64,000 bases of DNA from JAWAAW01 sp038884575 (GCA_038884575.1 JAWABQ010000001.1:37306-101305); one strand, 5' to 3'; counted from the stretch's first letter, positions 43,004 to 51,681 are shown. A program made the numbers and translations. The notes: generated by a model from the sequence alone, not told the origin.

Positions 43004-44505
43004 TCAACAACACCAACATGGCAGTATGGCAGCCTCACAAACACGTCATAGCCGCCTTCTGAAAAAGTCTGAGAAAAGCACTCGCTTCCCTTAACATACC
43101 TCAACGTATTGATATGAAACCTTTTTTTTGTTTGAGGTGAGAGAAGGATGACATTGGCATTGTAACGCTCCATAAGCTCCGCAGCCTCAACCCCAAGCAC
43201 GGTGCTGTAAATCCGTTCAACATCATGAAGGCGCTGCTTTGCATCCTGCTTGTGCAGGAAATGGCTATCAATCACGTTTTTCCTCTGCGCCAGCCCTGCA
43301 ATCTTATGGCCCTCATCAACATAGCCAACAACAGCAAATTCAGAGGGCGTCTGGATGCGTATCCATTCATAGGCATTGACGCCTGCAGGACTTAATGCCT
43401 CACTCTGGACTGCCCAAGCAGCCTTCCAGGAAGGCAGGATTGCAGTCAAGGCAAATGCAGCCACAAGCAGGAGCACAAACAAAGGCGCAAATTTGTGCAA
43501 CCGGGTTGTTGGAATGTATGAAAGGAAAAAATCAATCCACCTGCTGAACAAGACAAGAAGGAACATGCCAAGCATCATCATTCCCAGCCGCACAGGAATA
43601 AGCTTGAACCAGAGCAGGACTGCAGCAGCAAGCGTGAATGATATGAGGAAGTATGTCATCTTGTGCTTCCTCCTGAAAAGATACCGGTACACAACGAAAA
43701 TGCCGTAAAGCACAGGCAGGATTCCAATCTGGTAAATTGCGCTGATAATGGTGACATTTGCGAACTGCAGCGAAAGCAGCGCAGGCGGGATGTTCTGCCA
43801 GACGACATTAGGGCCGTAGGCAAGGATAAAGTTTTTGTAAAGCAAAAATTGGCTCCAAAGCACGAAAAAAACAGAGAACAATGATATTTCAAGCTCTGCG
43901 CGCTCCATCTTCATCCGCTCGACAAGCATAAGGAACATGTAAAAAACCAGGCCAAGGACAAACAAAAGCGCAAGCGGATGCGTGAATGACAGCAGGATGA
44001 GCCCTGCAAGGTAAAGGTAGCGCCACTTTGGCTCCTGAACCCTCATCAGGGAATAAATCAGGAAGAAGAGAAGCGGTGTTGCAAGCACAACCGGCGAAAG
44101 CGTGTTAATCGTGTAGCCAAACCACACAGGAACAAAGGCTGAAAATACAGCCGTGAATAATGCAATGCCATTGTTCTTTGTAATCCTGCACACTATGCAG
44201 TAGATTATTGGGAGAAGCAGGATGGCAAGAATGTTCGGAACAACCTTTACAGCAATGCTTACAGGCATGACCAGAGAGCCTGCCGCAACAACATAATGGA
44301 AAACTGGGCTAAAAAAGTACTGCCTGCCTCCCCAGCTCAATGGGTCGTCGTATAATGGCAGGCCTGTATGCCTGATGTGTTCCACCTGGCGAAGGTGGAA
44401 ATATGCATCGTCACTGCTCAAGCCAGGGGTGCTGGAAGCAATCCAAAACCGCAGTGCAAATACCAGAATGCATGCAATCGCAAGCAGCCATGCGGTCCAT
44501 TTCAT
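43000..44505 (-). CDS. STT3/AglB-like GT-C membrane protein
   Basis: The 501-residue product has about twelve membrane segments and starts with a membrane helix followed by SSDDAYFHLRQVEHIR, close to the D-x-D/YFH pattern of archaeal AglB-type oligosaccharyltransferases. No WWDYG-type motif is visible in the C-terminal soluble part, so a different transferase activity is possible. TATA CTTTTATAAAC (44528-44538, minus strand) gives a leaderless start and drives all six genes. Overlap with the next gene is four bases. Confidence 0.65.
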   Translation of the reverse strand: MKWTAWLLAIACILVFALRFWIASSTPGLSSDDAYFHLRQVEHIRHTGLPLYDDPLSWGGRQYFFSPVFHYVVAAGSLVMPVSIAVKVVPNILAILLLPIIYCIVCRITKNNGIALFTAVFSAFVPVWFGYTINTLSPVVLATPLLFFLIYSLMRVQEPKWRYLYLAGLILLSFTHPLALLFVLGLVFYMFLMLVERMKMERAELEISLFSVFFVLWSQFLLYKNFILAYGPNVVWQNIPPALLSLQFANVTIISAIYQIGILPVLYGIFVVYRYLFRRKHKMTYFLISFTLAAAVLLWFKLIPVRLGMMMLGMFLLVLFSRWIDFFLSYIPTTRLHKFAPLFVLLLVAAFALTAILPSWKAAWAVQSEALSPAGVNAYEWIRIQTPSEFAVVGYVDEGHKIAGLAQRKNVIDSHFLHKQDAKQRLHDVERIYSTVLGVEAAELMERYNANVILLSPQTKKRFHINTLRYVKGSECFSQTFSEGGYDVFVRLPYCHVGVVE

Positions 44506-44578
44506 GAAAAGCTTGAGAACAGGCGCGTTTATAAAAGCTTCGTAGCAATATTTTTAAACATGCCCAGCGTCAGCATCC

Positions 44579-45253
44579 ATGATGGAGGGCCGGATATCCA
44601 CTGGAACAGAAGTCCTTGATGACCTGCTCGAAGGAGGGTATGAAAACGACGCAATCACGACAATTTACGGCCCTGCAGGGGCTGGAAAAACAAATTTGGC
44701 ACTTCTTGCTGCTGTTTCTACGGCTTCCAAAGGCAAAAAAGTGATTTACATAGACACAGAAGGCGGCTTTTCTGCTGCAAGGCTCAAGCAGATTGTGGCT
44801 AATCCCAAAAAAGTGCTTGAAAAAATAATGTTTTTGCGCCCGACTAATTTTGAGGAGCAAAAAAAGGCATTTGCAAAGCTGAAAGGCATTCGCAAGGGAA
44901 AAATTGGCCTGATTGTTGTTGATACAATAGCCATGCTTTACAGATTGCAGAAAAGCAATGAGGATTTCAAGGAAGTAAACCAGGCATTAAGCAGCCAGAT
45001 AGGAATACTAAACGAGATTTGCAGGAAAAACAAGATACCGGTGGTTATCACAAACCAGGTTTATTCTGAATTTGCAACAAACCGTGTAAACATGGTTGGC
45101 GGGGATATCCTGAAGTATGGAAGCAAGTGCCTGTTGGAGCTGCAGCCGCTTGCATCTGGCTGGAGAAAAGTTGTCCTCAGGAAGCACCGCAGCATTGCTG
45201 GCGAGAAAGAGGCAATGTTCCAGATAGTTGATAAAGGGATTTCTGGGAAGTGA
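44579..45253 (+). CDS. radB: DNA repair protein RadB
   Basis: The 224-residue RecA-fold protein lacks the N-terminal HhH domain of RadA and has Walker A YGPAGAGKT near 29-37, the IYIDTEGG strand near 57 and a Walker B-type strand IGLIVVDTIAM near 105. RadB is a recombination mediator of euryarchaeal-type lineages. TATA ATTTTTAAAC (44548-44557) fits a leaderless ATG at 44579 or the next codon. The end abuts the following convergent gene. Confidence 0.92.
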   Translation: MMEGRISTGTEVLDDLLEGGYENDAITTIYGPAGAGKTNLALLAAVSTASKGKKVIYIDTEGGFSAARLKQIVANPKKVLEKIMFLRPTNFEEQKKAFAKLKGIRKGKIGLIVVDTIAMLYRLQKSNEDFKEVNQALSSQIGILNEICRKNKIPVVITNQVYSEFATNRVNMVGGDILKYGSKCLLELQPLASGWRKVVLRKHRSIAGEKEAMFQIVDKGISGK

Positions 45254-45484
45254 TTATTTCCAGTTCTTGATTAGTTCATAAACAGACCCAAGAACCCATG
45301 CAGCATTCAGAATCAGGAATGGAATGCTGTTGAGAAAGTATGCGTAATAAGCGAGCAGGGCGCTGCCGATTATGTTTGCTGCGAGGAATGCCTTGTTGTA
45401 AGGGTCAATGTGCTCAAAAAGCTCGAGCAGATAGGCTATGAGTATAATTGCTCCGCCTACTGCTCCAATGATTAACGGCTCCAT
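45254..45484 (-). CDS. Small three-TM membrane protein
   Basis: The 76-residue protein has three hydrophobic segments and ends YELIKNWK. It recalls the CBU_0592 family of short membrane proteins. Its ATG directly follows the uS2 stop, so it is coupled to that operon. Function unknown. Confidence 0.65.
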   Translation of the reverse strand: MEPLIIGAVGGAIILIAYLLELFEHIDPYNKAFLAANIIGSALLAYYAYFLNSIPFLILNAAWVLGSVYELIKNWK

Positions 45485-46084
45485 TTATTCCTCAGTAAAG
45501 TCCTCAATCGTGAACTTGGGCTCCTCATCCTTGCCCAGCACGCCCCTGCCGCGCAAATACTCCCTTGCGAGCAGGTAGAACAGCAAGCCAAGTGACTTCT
45601 TTCCCTTGTTGTTGCATGGGACAATAAAGTCAACCTCATTTGCCTGGTTGTTTGTGTCGCACAATGCTATGACGGGTATTCCGACAAGCATTGCGTCCTT
45701 GATTGCATTCCTGTCAGGCCATGCATCTGTAACAAGGATAAGCTTCACTTCCATATAGCTCTCGAGCTGCGGGTTTGTCAGGATACCTGGAGGATACCTG
45801 CCTGCAAAAACCTTGCACGCAGTGTTTTTTCCAAATGCCTTGACTGCTTTCCAGCCATTCTCGCGCCTTGAGCAGATAAGAATATCCTGAGGCTCATACT
45901 GCGAAAGGATGTTTGCTGCCATCCTGATGCGCTCGTCAATTTTCTGCAAGTTAAGGACGGAAAGCCCGTCCGGCCTTGTCTTGTAGATGAAAGGCTCCAT
46001 GTACTTTGTGCGAAACTTTGTGCCTATGTGTATCCCTGACTTTAGGTAAGTGTCCTGCGGGACAAGGAATTGCGGTTCTGCCAT
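45485..46084 (-). CDS. rpsB: Small-subunit ribosomal protein uS2
   Basis: The 199-residue product has the archaeal uS2 pattern: LKSGIHIGTKFRTKYMEPFI, ILICSRRENGWKAVKAF, NPQLESYMEVKLILVTD and VGIPVIALCDTNN. The ATG at 46084 matches family starts (MAEPQF...) and follows GGCGGAG; a longer frame is not credible. uS2 is part of the 30S head. Confidence 0.95.
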   Translation of the reverse strand: MAEPQFLVPQDTYLKSGIHIGTKFRTKYMEPFIYKTRPDGLSVLNLQKIDERIRMAANILSQYEPQDILICSRRENGWKAVKAFGKNTACKVFAGRYPPGILTNPQLESYMEVKLILVTDAWPDRNAIKDAMLVGIPVIALCDTNNQANEVDFIVPCNNKGKKSLGLLFYLLAREYLRGRGVLGKDEEPKFTIEDFTEE

Positions 46085-46217
46085 TTTGTTTTTCTCCGCC
46101 ACGATTATTTGTTGCCTCACGTGGCCTTGCGTTGCACCCAGCCGGCGCAAAAGCATTGGCAATATGCCTGATTCCACCTGCAGGATTTATAAAGGTTCGC
46201 TTCTTACTCTAATAAAA

Positions 46218-46688
46218 ATGAAAAAAGAGGAGAAGGAGGCAAAGAAGGCAGAGCCGAAGCCGTCAAAAGAGCCTTTGCAATGGCTTGTTGAGCCGCAGTC
46301 AGTCCTTGTCCATCCTCCTGGCGAGCTTTTCAAGGACTCAATAATATTCGTCATGCTTGCACTTGCAACATTCCTTGTTTCAATTTACCTTTATGCAATC
46401 AACTTTATTTTCTTCTTCATCAGGGTCGGCTCGCTGGCATTGCTTATACTTTCCATGGCAACACTGGTTTATGCGCTGAAAATGGTTGCGCACCTGATAC
46501 ATGGCATTGCAAGGCTGAGAAAACCATACAAGCTCGTTATTTTTGTCCTTGTAATAATCGCGGCAGTCCTTGTCGTGATATACAATAATGCAATAATACC
46601 GCCAGTTATCCGCTGGCTATGGAACCTGCCCTGGGGCAGCCTTAACCCGTTCTCATTCTGGTTCTGGTATCCGCCTTACTGGTGGTAA
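46218..46688 (+). CDS. Membrane protein with charged N-terminus and aromatic tail
   Basis: The 156-residue product has a lysine/glutamate-rich start, four hydrophobic segments (about 45-65, 68-88, 105-125) and an unusual aromatic end (FWFWYPPYWW). TTTATAAAG (46186-46194) gives a leaderless ATG at 46218, so the longer upstream frame is rejected. It is divergent from uS2. Function unknown. Confidence 0.7.
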   Translation: MKKEEKEAKKAEPKPSKEPLQWLVEPQSVLVHPPGELFKDSIIFVMLALATFLVSIYLYAINFIFFFIRVGSLALLILSMATLVYALKMVAHLIHGIARLRKPYKLVIFVLVIIAAVLVVIYNNAIIPPVIRWLWNLPWGSLNPFSFWFWYPPYWW

Positions 46689-46690
46689 GA

Positions 46691-47215
46691 TTATTGCGCC
46701 ACAATCTCCATTAATGGCTCGTGCGTTGCTCCCTTTGGGCTGAGCTGGCTTTTGAAAAGAATAATCTTGTTCACTTCAAATGTCAAAGGCTCAACCTTGA
46801 TTTTCTTTAATTCGTCCAAGAATTTCTTTTTGTCCTCCACATATTTCACCCTTGCTATTGTCAGGTGGGCCTGAAAGCGCTTTTCCTTTTGGAATAATTT
46901 TTCAAGCACATTATCAGCAAGAACATGCAATTCCTCAAACTTTTCAGAAGGAGTCAGTCCAACCCAGACAACCCTTATGAAGTCCTCAGTAAAAACTCCA
47001 ATGCCATTAAGCATTGCCTTGAAAGGCTTGAACCTAAGCTCTGAAAGCTTCTGCTTTATTTCCTCAAGCTTTGTGTCAGGGACATCACCAAGAAATTTTA
47101 TCGTAAGGTCAATGTTCTTTGGCACCGAGACTTTTGCCTCTGGCAGCTGCTTTGCCAATGCATGGATGTAACCAGAAATCTCCTGCGGTATTTCGCAAGA
47201 TATAAAGAGCCTCAT
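46691..47215 (-). CDS. thpR: RNA 2',3'-cyclic phosphodiesterase, one catalytic His replaced
   Basis: The 174-residue 2H-family protein has the C-terminal HLTIAR motif near 131 intact, but the first H-x-T motif reads IDLTIKFLG near 44-52: Asp stands where His is expected. The codon is GAC in the sequence itself. Two histidines are normally needed in this family (ligase/phosphodiesterase acting on 2',3'-cyclic RNA ends). Activity may be altered or lost. Otherwise full length. Confidence 0.85.
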   Translation of the reverse strand: MRLFISCEIPQEISGYIHALAKQLPEAKVSVPKNIDLTIKFLGDVPDTKLEEIKQKLSELRFKPFKAMLNGIGVFTEDFIRVVWVGLTPSEKFEELHVLADNVLEKLFQKEKRFQAHLTIARVKYVEDKKKFLDELKKIKVEPLTFEVNKIILFKSQLSPKGATHEPLMEIVAQ

Positions 47216-47245
47216 GATAATAAAAAAATAAAATAAAAAACGAGC

Positions 47246-47662
47246 TTACTGCCCGCCTTCTTCCTCACCAAAGCTCTCTGAGTCCTCTGCAGATTCCTCT
47301 GCCTCCTCAGGAGCCTCTTCTGCAGGCGCTTCCTCAGCGCCTTCTTCAGCAGGCGCTTCTGCTGCAGGAGCTGCCTCGCTGCCCTTTCCAACAACTTCTG
47401 CAAATCCAACCTTTCGCAGAACTTTTGTGATGCGGATCCTGACCTTATCGCCCTGCTTTACGCCAGGCACGAACAGAACAAACCCGTCCTTTTTGGCAAT
47501 TCCGTCTCCTTTTTCGCCGACTGCCTCGATCGTAACCTCGAGCTCATCACCGACCTTCACAGGGGCTGTGCTTTGCCTGTAGCCTCCCCCATATCCTCCG
47601 CCATAGCCACCATCTCCGCCATAGCCACCTCGATCTCCTCCACGTCCTCTATTTCCATACAT
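47246..47662 (-). CDS. TRAM-domain protein with Gly/Tyr/Arg-rich N-terminus and acidic tail
   Basis: The 138-residue product starts with a low-complexity GRGGDRGGYGGDGGYGGG region (about 5-30), then a TRAM domain (about 37-92: VGDELEVTIEAVGEKGDGIA), then an acidic/alanine tail of 45 residues. Archaeal TRAM proteins are RNA chaperones linked to cold response. GGTAGGTG lies nine bases before the ATG at 47662; the GTG four codons earlier overlaps that site. The 5' leader carries a hairpin (see next entry). Confidence 0.85.
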   Translation of the reverse strand: MYGNRGRGGDRGGYGGDGGYGGGYGGGYRQSTAPVKVGDELEVTIEAVGEKGDGIAKKDGFVLFVPGVKQGDKVRIRITKVLRKVGFAEVVGKGSEAAPAAEAPAEEGAEEAPAEEAPEEAEESAEDSESFGEEEGGQ

Positions 47663-47693
47663 TTTTCTTTTCACCTACCAATTCAATCAATCT

Positions 47694-47709
47694 CGCGGCT
47701 TATGCCGCG
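47694..47709 (-). promoter_or_regulatory. Leader hairpin of the TRAM gene
   Basis: CGCGGC (47694-47699) and GCCGCG (47704-47709) form a perfect 6-bp stem with loop ttat, lying between the TATA box (CTTTTAAAAAC, 47733-47743, minus strand) and the ribosome site. It begins at about the predicted mRNA start and could be an RNA thermosensor or an autoregulatory target. Confidence 0.4.
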
Positions 47710-47841
47710 ATAAACACATCCTGTATACTGCAGTTTTTAAAAGTTGTGTATTTCGGGTCTGCATTAAGCGAACACTGCTAATTGCGGCCCCTTACAGTCG
47801 CGGTGCCAACGATAATTAAAAATCTTCTTCTATTATTTTCT

Positions 47842-47870
47842 CCGAACTCGCAAGCCTGAATGAAGTTCGG
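47842..47870 (-). terminator. Hairpin downstream of radA
   Basis: CCGAACT (47842-47848) and AGTTCGG (47864-47870) form a perfect stem with a 15-nt loop about 80 bases past the radA stop. The 47663-47947 stretch otherwise holds the TRAM promoter and leader and no gene I can support. Confidence 0.35.
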
Positions 47871-47947
47871 CTCGCATGAGTGAGGAGCGTCTTATTGCGC
47901 CGCAGCGCCTTTTGTAGTTGTTGTTTTCTGCTGAATAAAAAGAAAAA

Positions 47948-48949
47948 TCAGACATCCTTTATGCCCGAGTCCTCAACGATGAACGTTGCCTCTGTCTCGG
48001 CAAGGTTAGGCGCATCAACCATCTTTGCAACCCTTGTGCCTTTTTTGCCGCGGCGCAAATACACGCGGTAAGTTGAGTTGTGGCCGACAATGTGCCCGCC
48101 AATAGCTTCTGTCGGGTCGCCAAAGAATGTGTCAGGCTTTGCCATCACCTGGTTTGTCACGTAAACAGCAAGGTTGTACTTGTCAGCGAGCTTCATCAGC
48201 GCATGCATGTGCTTGTTGATTTTTTGCTGCCTGTCTGCAAGCGTTCCCCTGCCGATAAACTCTGCCCTGAAGTGGGCTGTCAGGGAATCAACCACGACAA
48301 GCTTGACAGGAACGCCCTGCTTTTTTATCAGGTCCTCAATCTTCTCTGCAAGCAATGCCTGGTGGTCGCTGTTGAAAGCCCTTGCAACCTTGATGTTCTT
48401 CAGCACTTCCTCGGGGTCAAGCCCAAGACCTTTCGCAATCTGCACCACCCTTTCAGGGCGGAAAGTGCTTTCTGTGTCAATGAACACGCAGGCACCATTT
48501 GCCCCGCCTTTCTCGACAGGCAATTGGCAACGCACTGCAAGGACATGCGCAATCTGAGACTTTCCGGCGCCATACTGGCCATAAGCCTCTGTAATCCCTC
48601 CAGTCTCAAAACCGCCGCCCATAAGCTTGTCCAATTCCTTGCTGCCTGTGGTAATCCTGATGCACTGCTCACGCTTCTTGAGCACATCAGTTCCTGAAAG
48701 GAATTCCATTTCAAGGTTTGAACGCGCAATAGCAATGACTTTCTTTGCAGTGGCCTCGCTCATCTCTGTTGCGCCAACAAGCTCCCCTGGCGTGGCTACA
48801 GCAATGCTCATAAGGTCAGTGAATCCTGCTGCCTCAAGCTTCTCAATAGTTGCAGGACCTATGCCCGGCAGGTCTGAAACAGACTGCACTTTCTTTTGGG
48901 TGACCTTTGGCCCGTTCTCATCCATCTCGATTTCCACCACTTGCGTCAT
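47948..48949 (-). CDS. radA: DNA repair and recombination protein RadA
   Basis: The 333-residue recombinase has an N-terminal helix-hairpin-helix domain (LPGIGPATIEKLEAAGF), Walker A GQYGAGKS, the FIDTEST strand, Walker B LVVVDSL and the loop 2 region (TNQVMAKPD). It forms filaments on ssDNA and exchanges strands. ATG 48949 follows GAGGTG; a GTG three codons earlier overlaps that site. RadB is 3 kb away and an RPA-like gene lies upstream. Confidence 0.95.
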   Translation of the reverse strand: MTQVVEIEMDENGPKVTQKKVQSVSDLPGIGPATIEKLEAAGFTDLMSIAVATPGELVGATEMSEATAKKVIAIARSNLEMEFLSGTDVLKKREQCIRITTGSKELDKLMGGGFETGGITEAYGQYGAGKSQIAHVLAVRCQLPVEKGGANGACVFIDTESTFRPERVVQIAKGLGLDPEEVLKNIKVARAFNSDHQALLAEKIEDLIKKQGVPVKLVVVDSLTAHFRAEFIGRGTLADRQQKINKHMHALMKLADKYNLAVYVTNQVMAKPDTFFGDPTEAIGGHIVGHNSTYRVYLRRGKKGTRVAKMVDAPNLAETEATFIVEDSGIKDV

Positions 48950-49030
48950 TTTAAGCACCTCGTTTTATATGATTTTCCATCCAAAACCCGGATAATTTCC
49001 GGATGTAAAAATAAAAAAAATGAAAAATGA

Positions 49031-49357
49031 TTATTCCACAACAACCTCTTCTGCCTGTGCGCCATTCAGCGTAAGATACTTGTAGGCTTCCTGGATGACC
49101 AAAGCAGCCTTTGGAAGGTCCTGCAGCCTCATTGAGCCTGCACTCTTCCAGTTTCCTGCCTGGTCCTTGTAGCTGCGCTCAAGGGAGATAGTATGGTAGG
49201 AGAAGCTCTCTCCTGTTGCGCGCTGGCGGTCATTTTTCCAGATTGTGGCGCACACAGCCCCTGCCCTGAACTTTTTCTCAGGCCCCTTTGACTCAGAAGG
49301 CACATGAGGCAGCCCTGTGCTCGTCTGGCCGCTCTGGCCCATTTGTATTGCTTGCAT
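49031..49357 (-). CDS. Small conserved protein beside radA
   Basis: The 108-residue protein has a beta-rich core (KFRAGAVCATIWKN; FSYHTISLERSYKD) followed by a helix (LPKAALVIQEAYKYL). I recall similar short proteins in DPANN genomes but no named domain. GAGGT lies ten bases before the ATG. The sheet-plus-helix layout and position next to radA would fit a ssDNA-binding or PC4-like fold, which is inference only. Confidence 0.65.
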   Translation of the reverse strand: MQAIQMGQSGQTSTGLPHVPSESKGPEKKFRAGAVCATIWKNDRQRATGESFSYHTISLERSYKDQAGNWKSAGSMRLQDLPKAALVIQEAYKYLTLNGAQAEEVVVE

Positions 49358-49419
49358 ATTTCATTTACCTCTTGCTTTCGCATTTTATTTCAGCTCTCCC
49401 TTGGAAACAGAGAGGAGGT

Positions 49420-49460
49420 CCCCCGGAAGAAGGCTCGTCCGGGGGGTTGCGCGGAGCAAC
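49420..49460. other. Two adjacent hairpins
   Basis: CCCCCGGA/TCCGGGGG (49420-49427/49438-49445) and GTTGC/GCAAC (49446-49450/49456-49460) sit side by side between two divergent genes. They could be a leader structure of the 49031-49357 gene or a small RNA. Confidence 0.35.
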
Positions 49461-49538
49461 ACGTTCATAGATGACCGAATCATTTATATACGCTATCTGG
49501 CAATGTCCAGTGACCAGTGGACGGGATAATCCCATAAA

Positions 49539-50141
49539 ATGGCTAAAAAAGAGCGTGTTTTGGACTTTCTTGGATGGTTTTTTCTAGTGCTAGGGCTGGT
49601 TTCTGTTGTGTGGTACTTGTTTTTTTCAAGATGGCAATATGCAGTCTGGTTTTGCAATCACGCAATGCTTATCACAGGAATAGCAGTGCTTTGCAGGAAC
49701 AAGTTCTGGCTTACTGCAATGCTCAACTGGGCATTAATACCAGTAAGCATATGGGCAATAGATTTTATCAGCGGAGTAATATTCAATTATTTCCCCTTTG
49801 GAATAACACAATACATGTTTGACGGCTCTATGCAGATAATCAGTTTGCAGCACCTTTTCACAGTGCCGCTGATGTTATATGCAATTTACTTGCTTGGAAA
49901 ACCGGCAAAATTGGCATGGCTTGGCACAACAGCCCACGGAACAATATTATGGATAATCTCATACTTTATCATAACGCCTGACTACAATGTCAACTGCGCA
50001 CACCAAGCATGTACGCTTCTGAAAGGGCTGCCATACTACGCCATACTGTGGCCAATAATTGCAATACTGATGTTCTTTGTGACAAACAAGTTCTTGTGCT
50101 GGGCGTTCAGTGCACCAAAAGCCAGGCATCGACAGCAATGA
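49539..50141 (+). CDS. Six-TM membrane protein, unknown
   Basis: The 200-residue product has about six membrane segments and conserved-looking polar residues within or beside them (VWFCNHAML, ISLQHLF, TTAHGT, NVNCAH), which recall membrane enzymes or metal sites. TATA ATTTATATACG near 49480-49490 lies upstream. The end overlaps the convergent YdjM-like gene by 35 bases. No family assigned. Confidence 0.65.
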   Translation: MAKKERVLDFLGWFFLVLGLVSVVWYLFFSRWQYAVWFCNHAMLITGIAVLCRNKFWLTAMLNWALIPVSIWAIDFISGVIFNYFPFGITQYMFDGSMQIISLQHLFTVPLMLYAIYLLGKPAKLAWLGTTAHGTILWIISYFIITPDYNVNCAHQACTLLKGLPYYAILWPIIAILMFFVTNKFLCWAFSAPKARHRQQ

Positions 50142-50562
50142 CTACAAAGAAGACAAGAGTTTCCATTACTGTGCCTGTCTGGACAGGCCCCCTGACTTTG
50201 TAATGGGCAATCGGGTTAAGGAAGCCCACTCCTGAGATAGTGAGGGCATCGCTGATTAAGTGCGAGACATAGCCGACAAATATTCCTGCGCCGTAGATGA
50301 AGCCCTGCCACCACCACAATCCAACAAACACTAGCAAAGCTGCAAAAATGCTGTGAAAAAAACCGCGGTGGCCGAACAAGAGCGGAATAACCTTTGTCAC
50401 ATGCAATGACCTGTTGACCTTGCTGTCATAATGGTCAATGTCAGGAAGGAAAACGCCAACAATAACCAATGCTATGAACAAAAGCTGGTTTGAAATATCA
50501 ACATACCTCAGGGTGACAAGTCCTGCAAGAATGCCAAATGCTATGTGCGTCTTTGCGAGCAT
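50107..50562 (-). CDS. YdjM/DUF457-type membrane-bound metal-dependent hydrolase
   Basis: The 151-residue protein has four membrane segments and the family pattern: HIAFG near 6, LPDIDHYDSK near 39-48, HRGFFHS near 65-71 and HLISDAL near 101. These His/Asp residues are expected metal ligands. The family is widespread in bacteria and archaea, and its substrate is unknown. Confidence 0.85.
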   Translation of the reverse strand: MLAKTHIAFGILAGLVTLRYVDISNQLLFIALVIVGVFLPDIDHYDSKVNRSLHVTKVIPLLFGHRGFFHSIFAALLVFVGLWWWQGFIYGAGIFVGYVSHLISDALTISGVGFLNPIAHYKVRGPVQTGTVMETLVFFVVIAVDAWLLVH

Positions 50563-50594
50563 AAATGCATGTTTGGGACACTATTATATATACC

Positions 50595-51626
50595 CTACTG
50601 AGAAGGCGCTGGCGTTGTCGCCTGCAGTCTTGCCAGCTCTTCCTTGGGATCAGGGTTAAGGAAGACCATCTGGACATTGAACTCAAGCCTGTCAAAGAAA
50701 GTGTTCTTTTTTGCTTTTCCGACAAGCTTCACAATCTGGCCGAGCAATTCTGTCTTGATGGGGTCAAACTGCTCAGGAGTCTGGCGCAATGGAAGAAGCT
50801 GGTCAATTGTCCTGCCAAGCAGGCGCTCTGCCTGCTGGCGGAAAAGCACGCAGCGTATGTTGTCTGTTCCATCATCAAGGAAGACATTCATGACAAATGC
50901 AAAATCAGGCTTTACTGCGCCGTGCTTTTCGCACGTGAAAATTCCAGACCCCTGCTCCTGCTCGCGCGCCCTGCCGTTGCATGTCGGGCAGATTTCAAAA
51001 AATCGCGGGTCAAAAACCTGGACAATCGTGCCAAGCAATTCAATATTTTCATCTCCATCCTGCAAAGCCTTTATTTCCTTCCTCACTGCAGCAGCCCTTT
51101 GCTGTATCTGCCTGACCTCGCCAAGCGCAATTCCTGCAGGATTGACAATCAGGTGGGCTTTTTCATTTACATGGACTTCAGGATAGCCGCGCTGGTTTTC
51201 CTTTGCCAGCCCGCCTGAAACCTTGACTATGTTACCTATTTCAAGCTTGCTCACCGCCTCCGCCTGCTCCCCCCAGCCAACAACCCTCATGATTCCTGTC
51301 TCGTCAGCAACCATGCAGCTTGACACCTTTCCCTCTGTGCCGTCCTGCCTTGAGAAAGTGTTAAGCGGATAGACTGCCTGAACCCTTCCGGCAAACTCAA
51401 CACTGCGCATCCCTGCATAAACATCCTTTATCTTTCCTGAATTTTCAAGAAGCTTTACCCCAAGCTCATTCGCAATTATGTGCGCTGCGCCCTCCTTGCT
51501 GATTAATCCTGAGAGCTGCTTGAGCTTTGCATCAATTTTTTCCTGAATCTGGTCTGGAGAAAGCCCTGTCTTCTGCCCGATTTTCGCGAGCATTTCTTCA
51601 TATGGAATTCGTATCAGTGTAACCAC
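50595..51626 (-). CDS. RPA-like ssDNA-binding protein
   Basis: The protein of about 343 residues starts with a helical region (IPYEEMLAKIGQKTGLSPDQ), has an OB-fold (about 70-170: VYAGMRSVEFAGRVQAVYPL), and a zinc-finger part (CPTCNGRA ... CEKHG) followed by a second OB-like part. This matches archaeal single-chain RPA. A TATA (TTTATATCC, 51655-51663, minus strand) puts the start at GTG 51626; no ATG fits. It lies 60 bp from the pilin-like block. Confidence 0.85.
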   Translation of the reverse strand: MVTLIRIPYEEMLAKIGQKTGLSPDQIQEKIDAKLKQLSGLISKEGAAHIIANELGVKLLENSGKIKDVYAGMRSVEFAGRVQAVYPLNTFSRQDGTEGKVSSCMVADETGIMRVVGWGEQAEAVSKLEIGNIVKVSGGLAKENQRGYPEVHVNEKAHLIVNPAGIALGEVRQIQQRAAAVRKEIKALQDGDENIELLGTIVQVFDPRFFEICPTCNGRAREQEQGSGIFTCEKHGAVKPDFAFVMNVFLDDGTDNIRCVLFRQQAERLLGRTIDQLLPLRQTPEQFDPIKTELLGQIVKLVGKAKKNTFFDRLEFNVQMVFLNPDPKEELARLQATTPAPSQ

Positions 51627-51681
51627 CCTCTCTGTTATCCAAAGGAACAGGAACGGATATAAATAGTTTTGGTTTGCGCTG

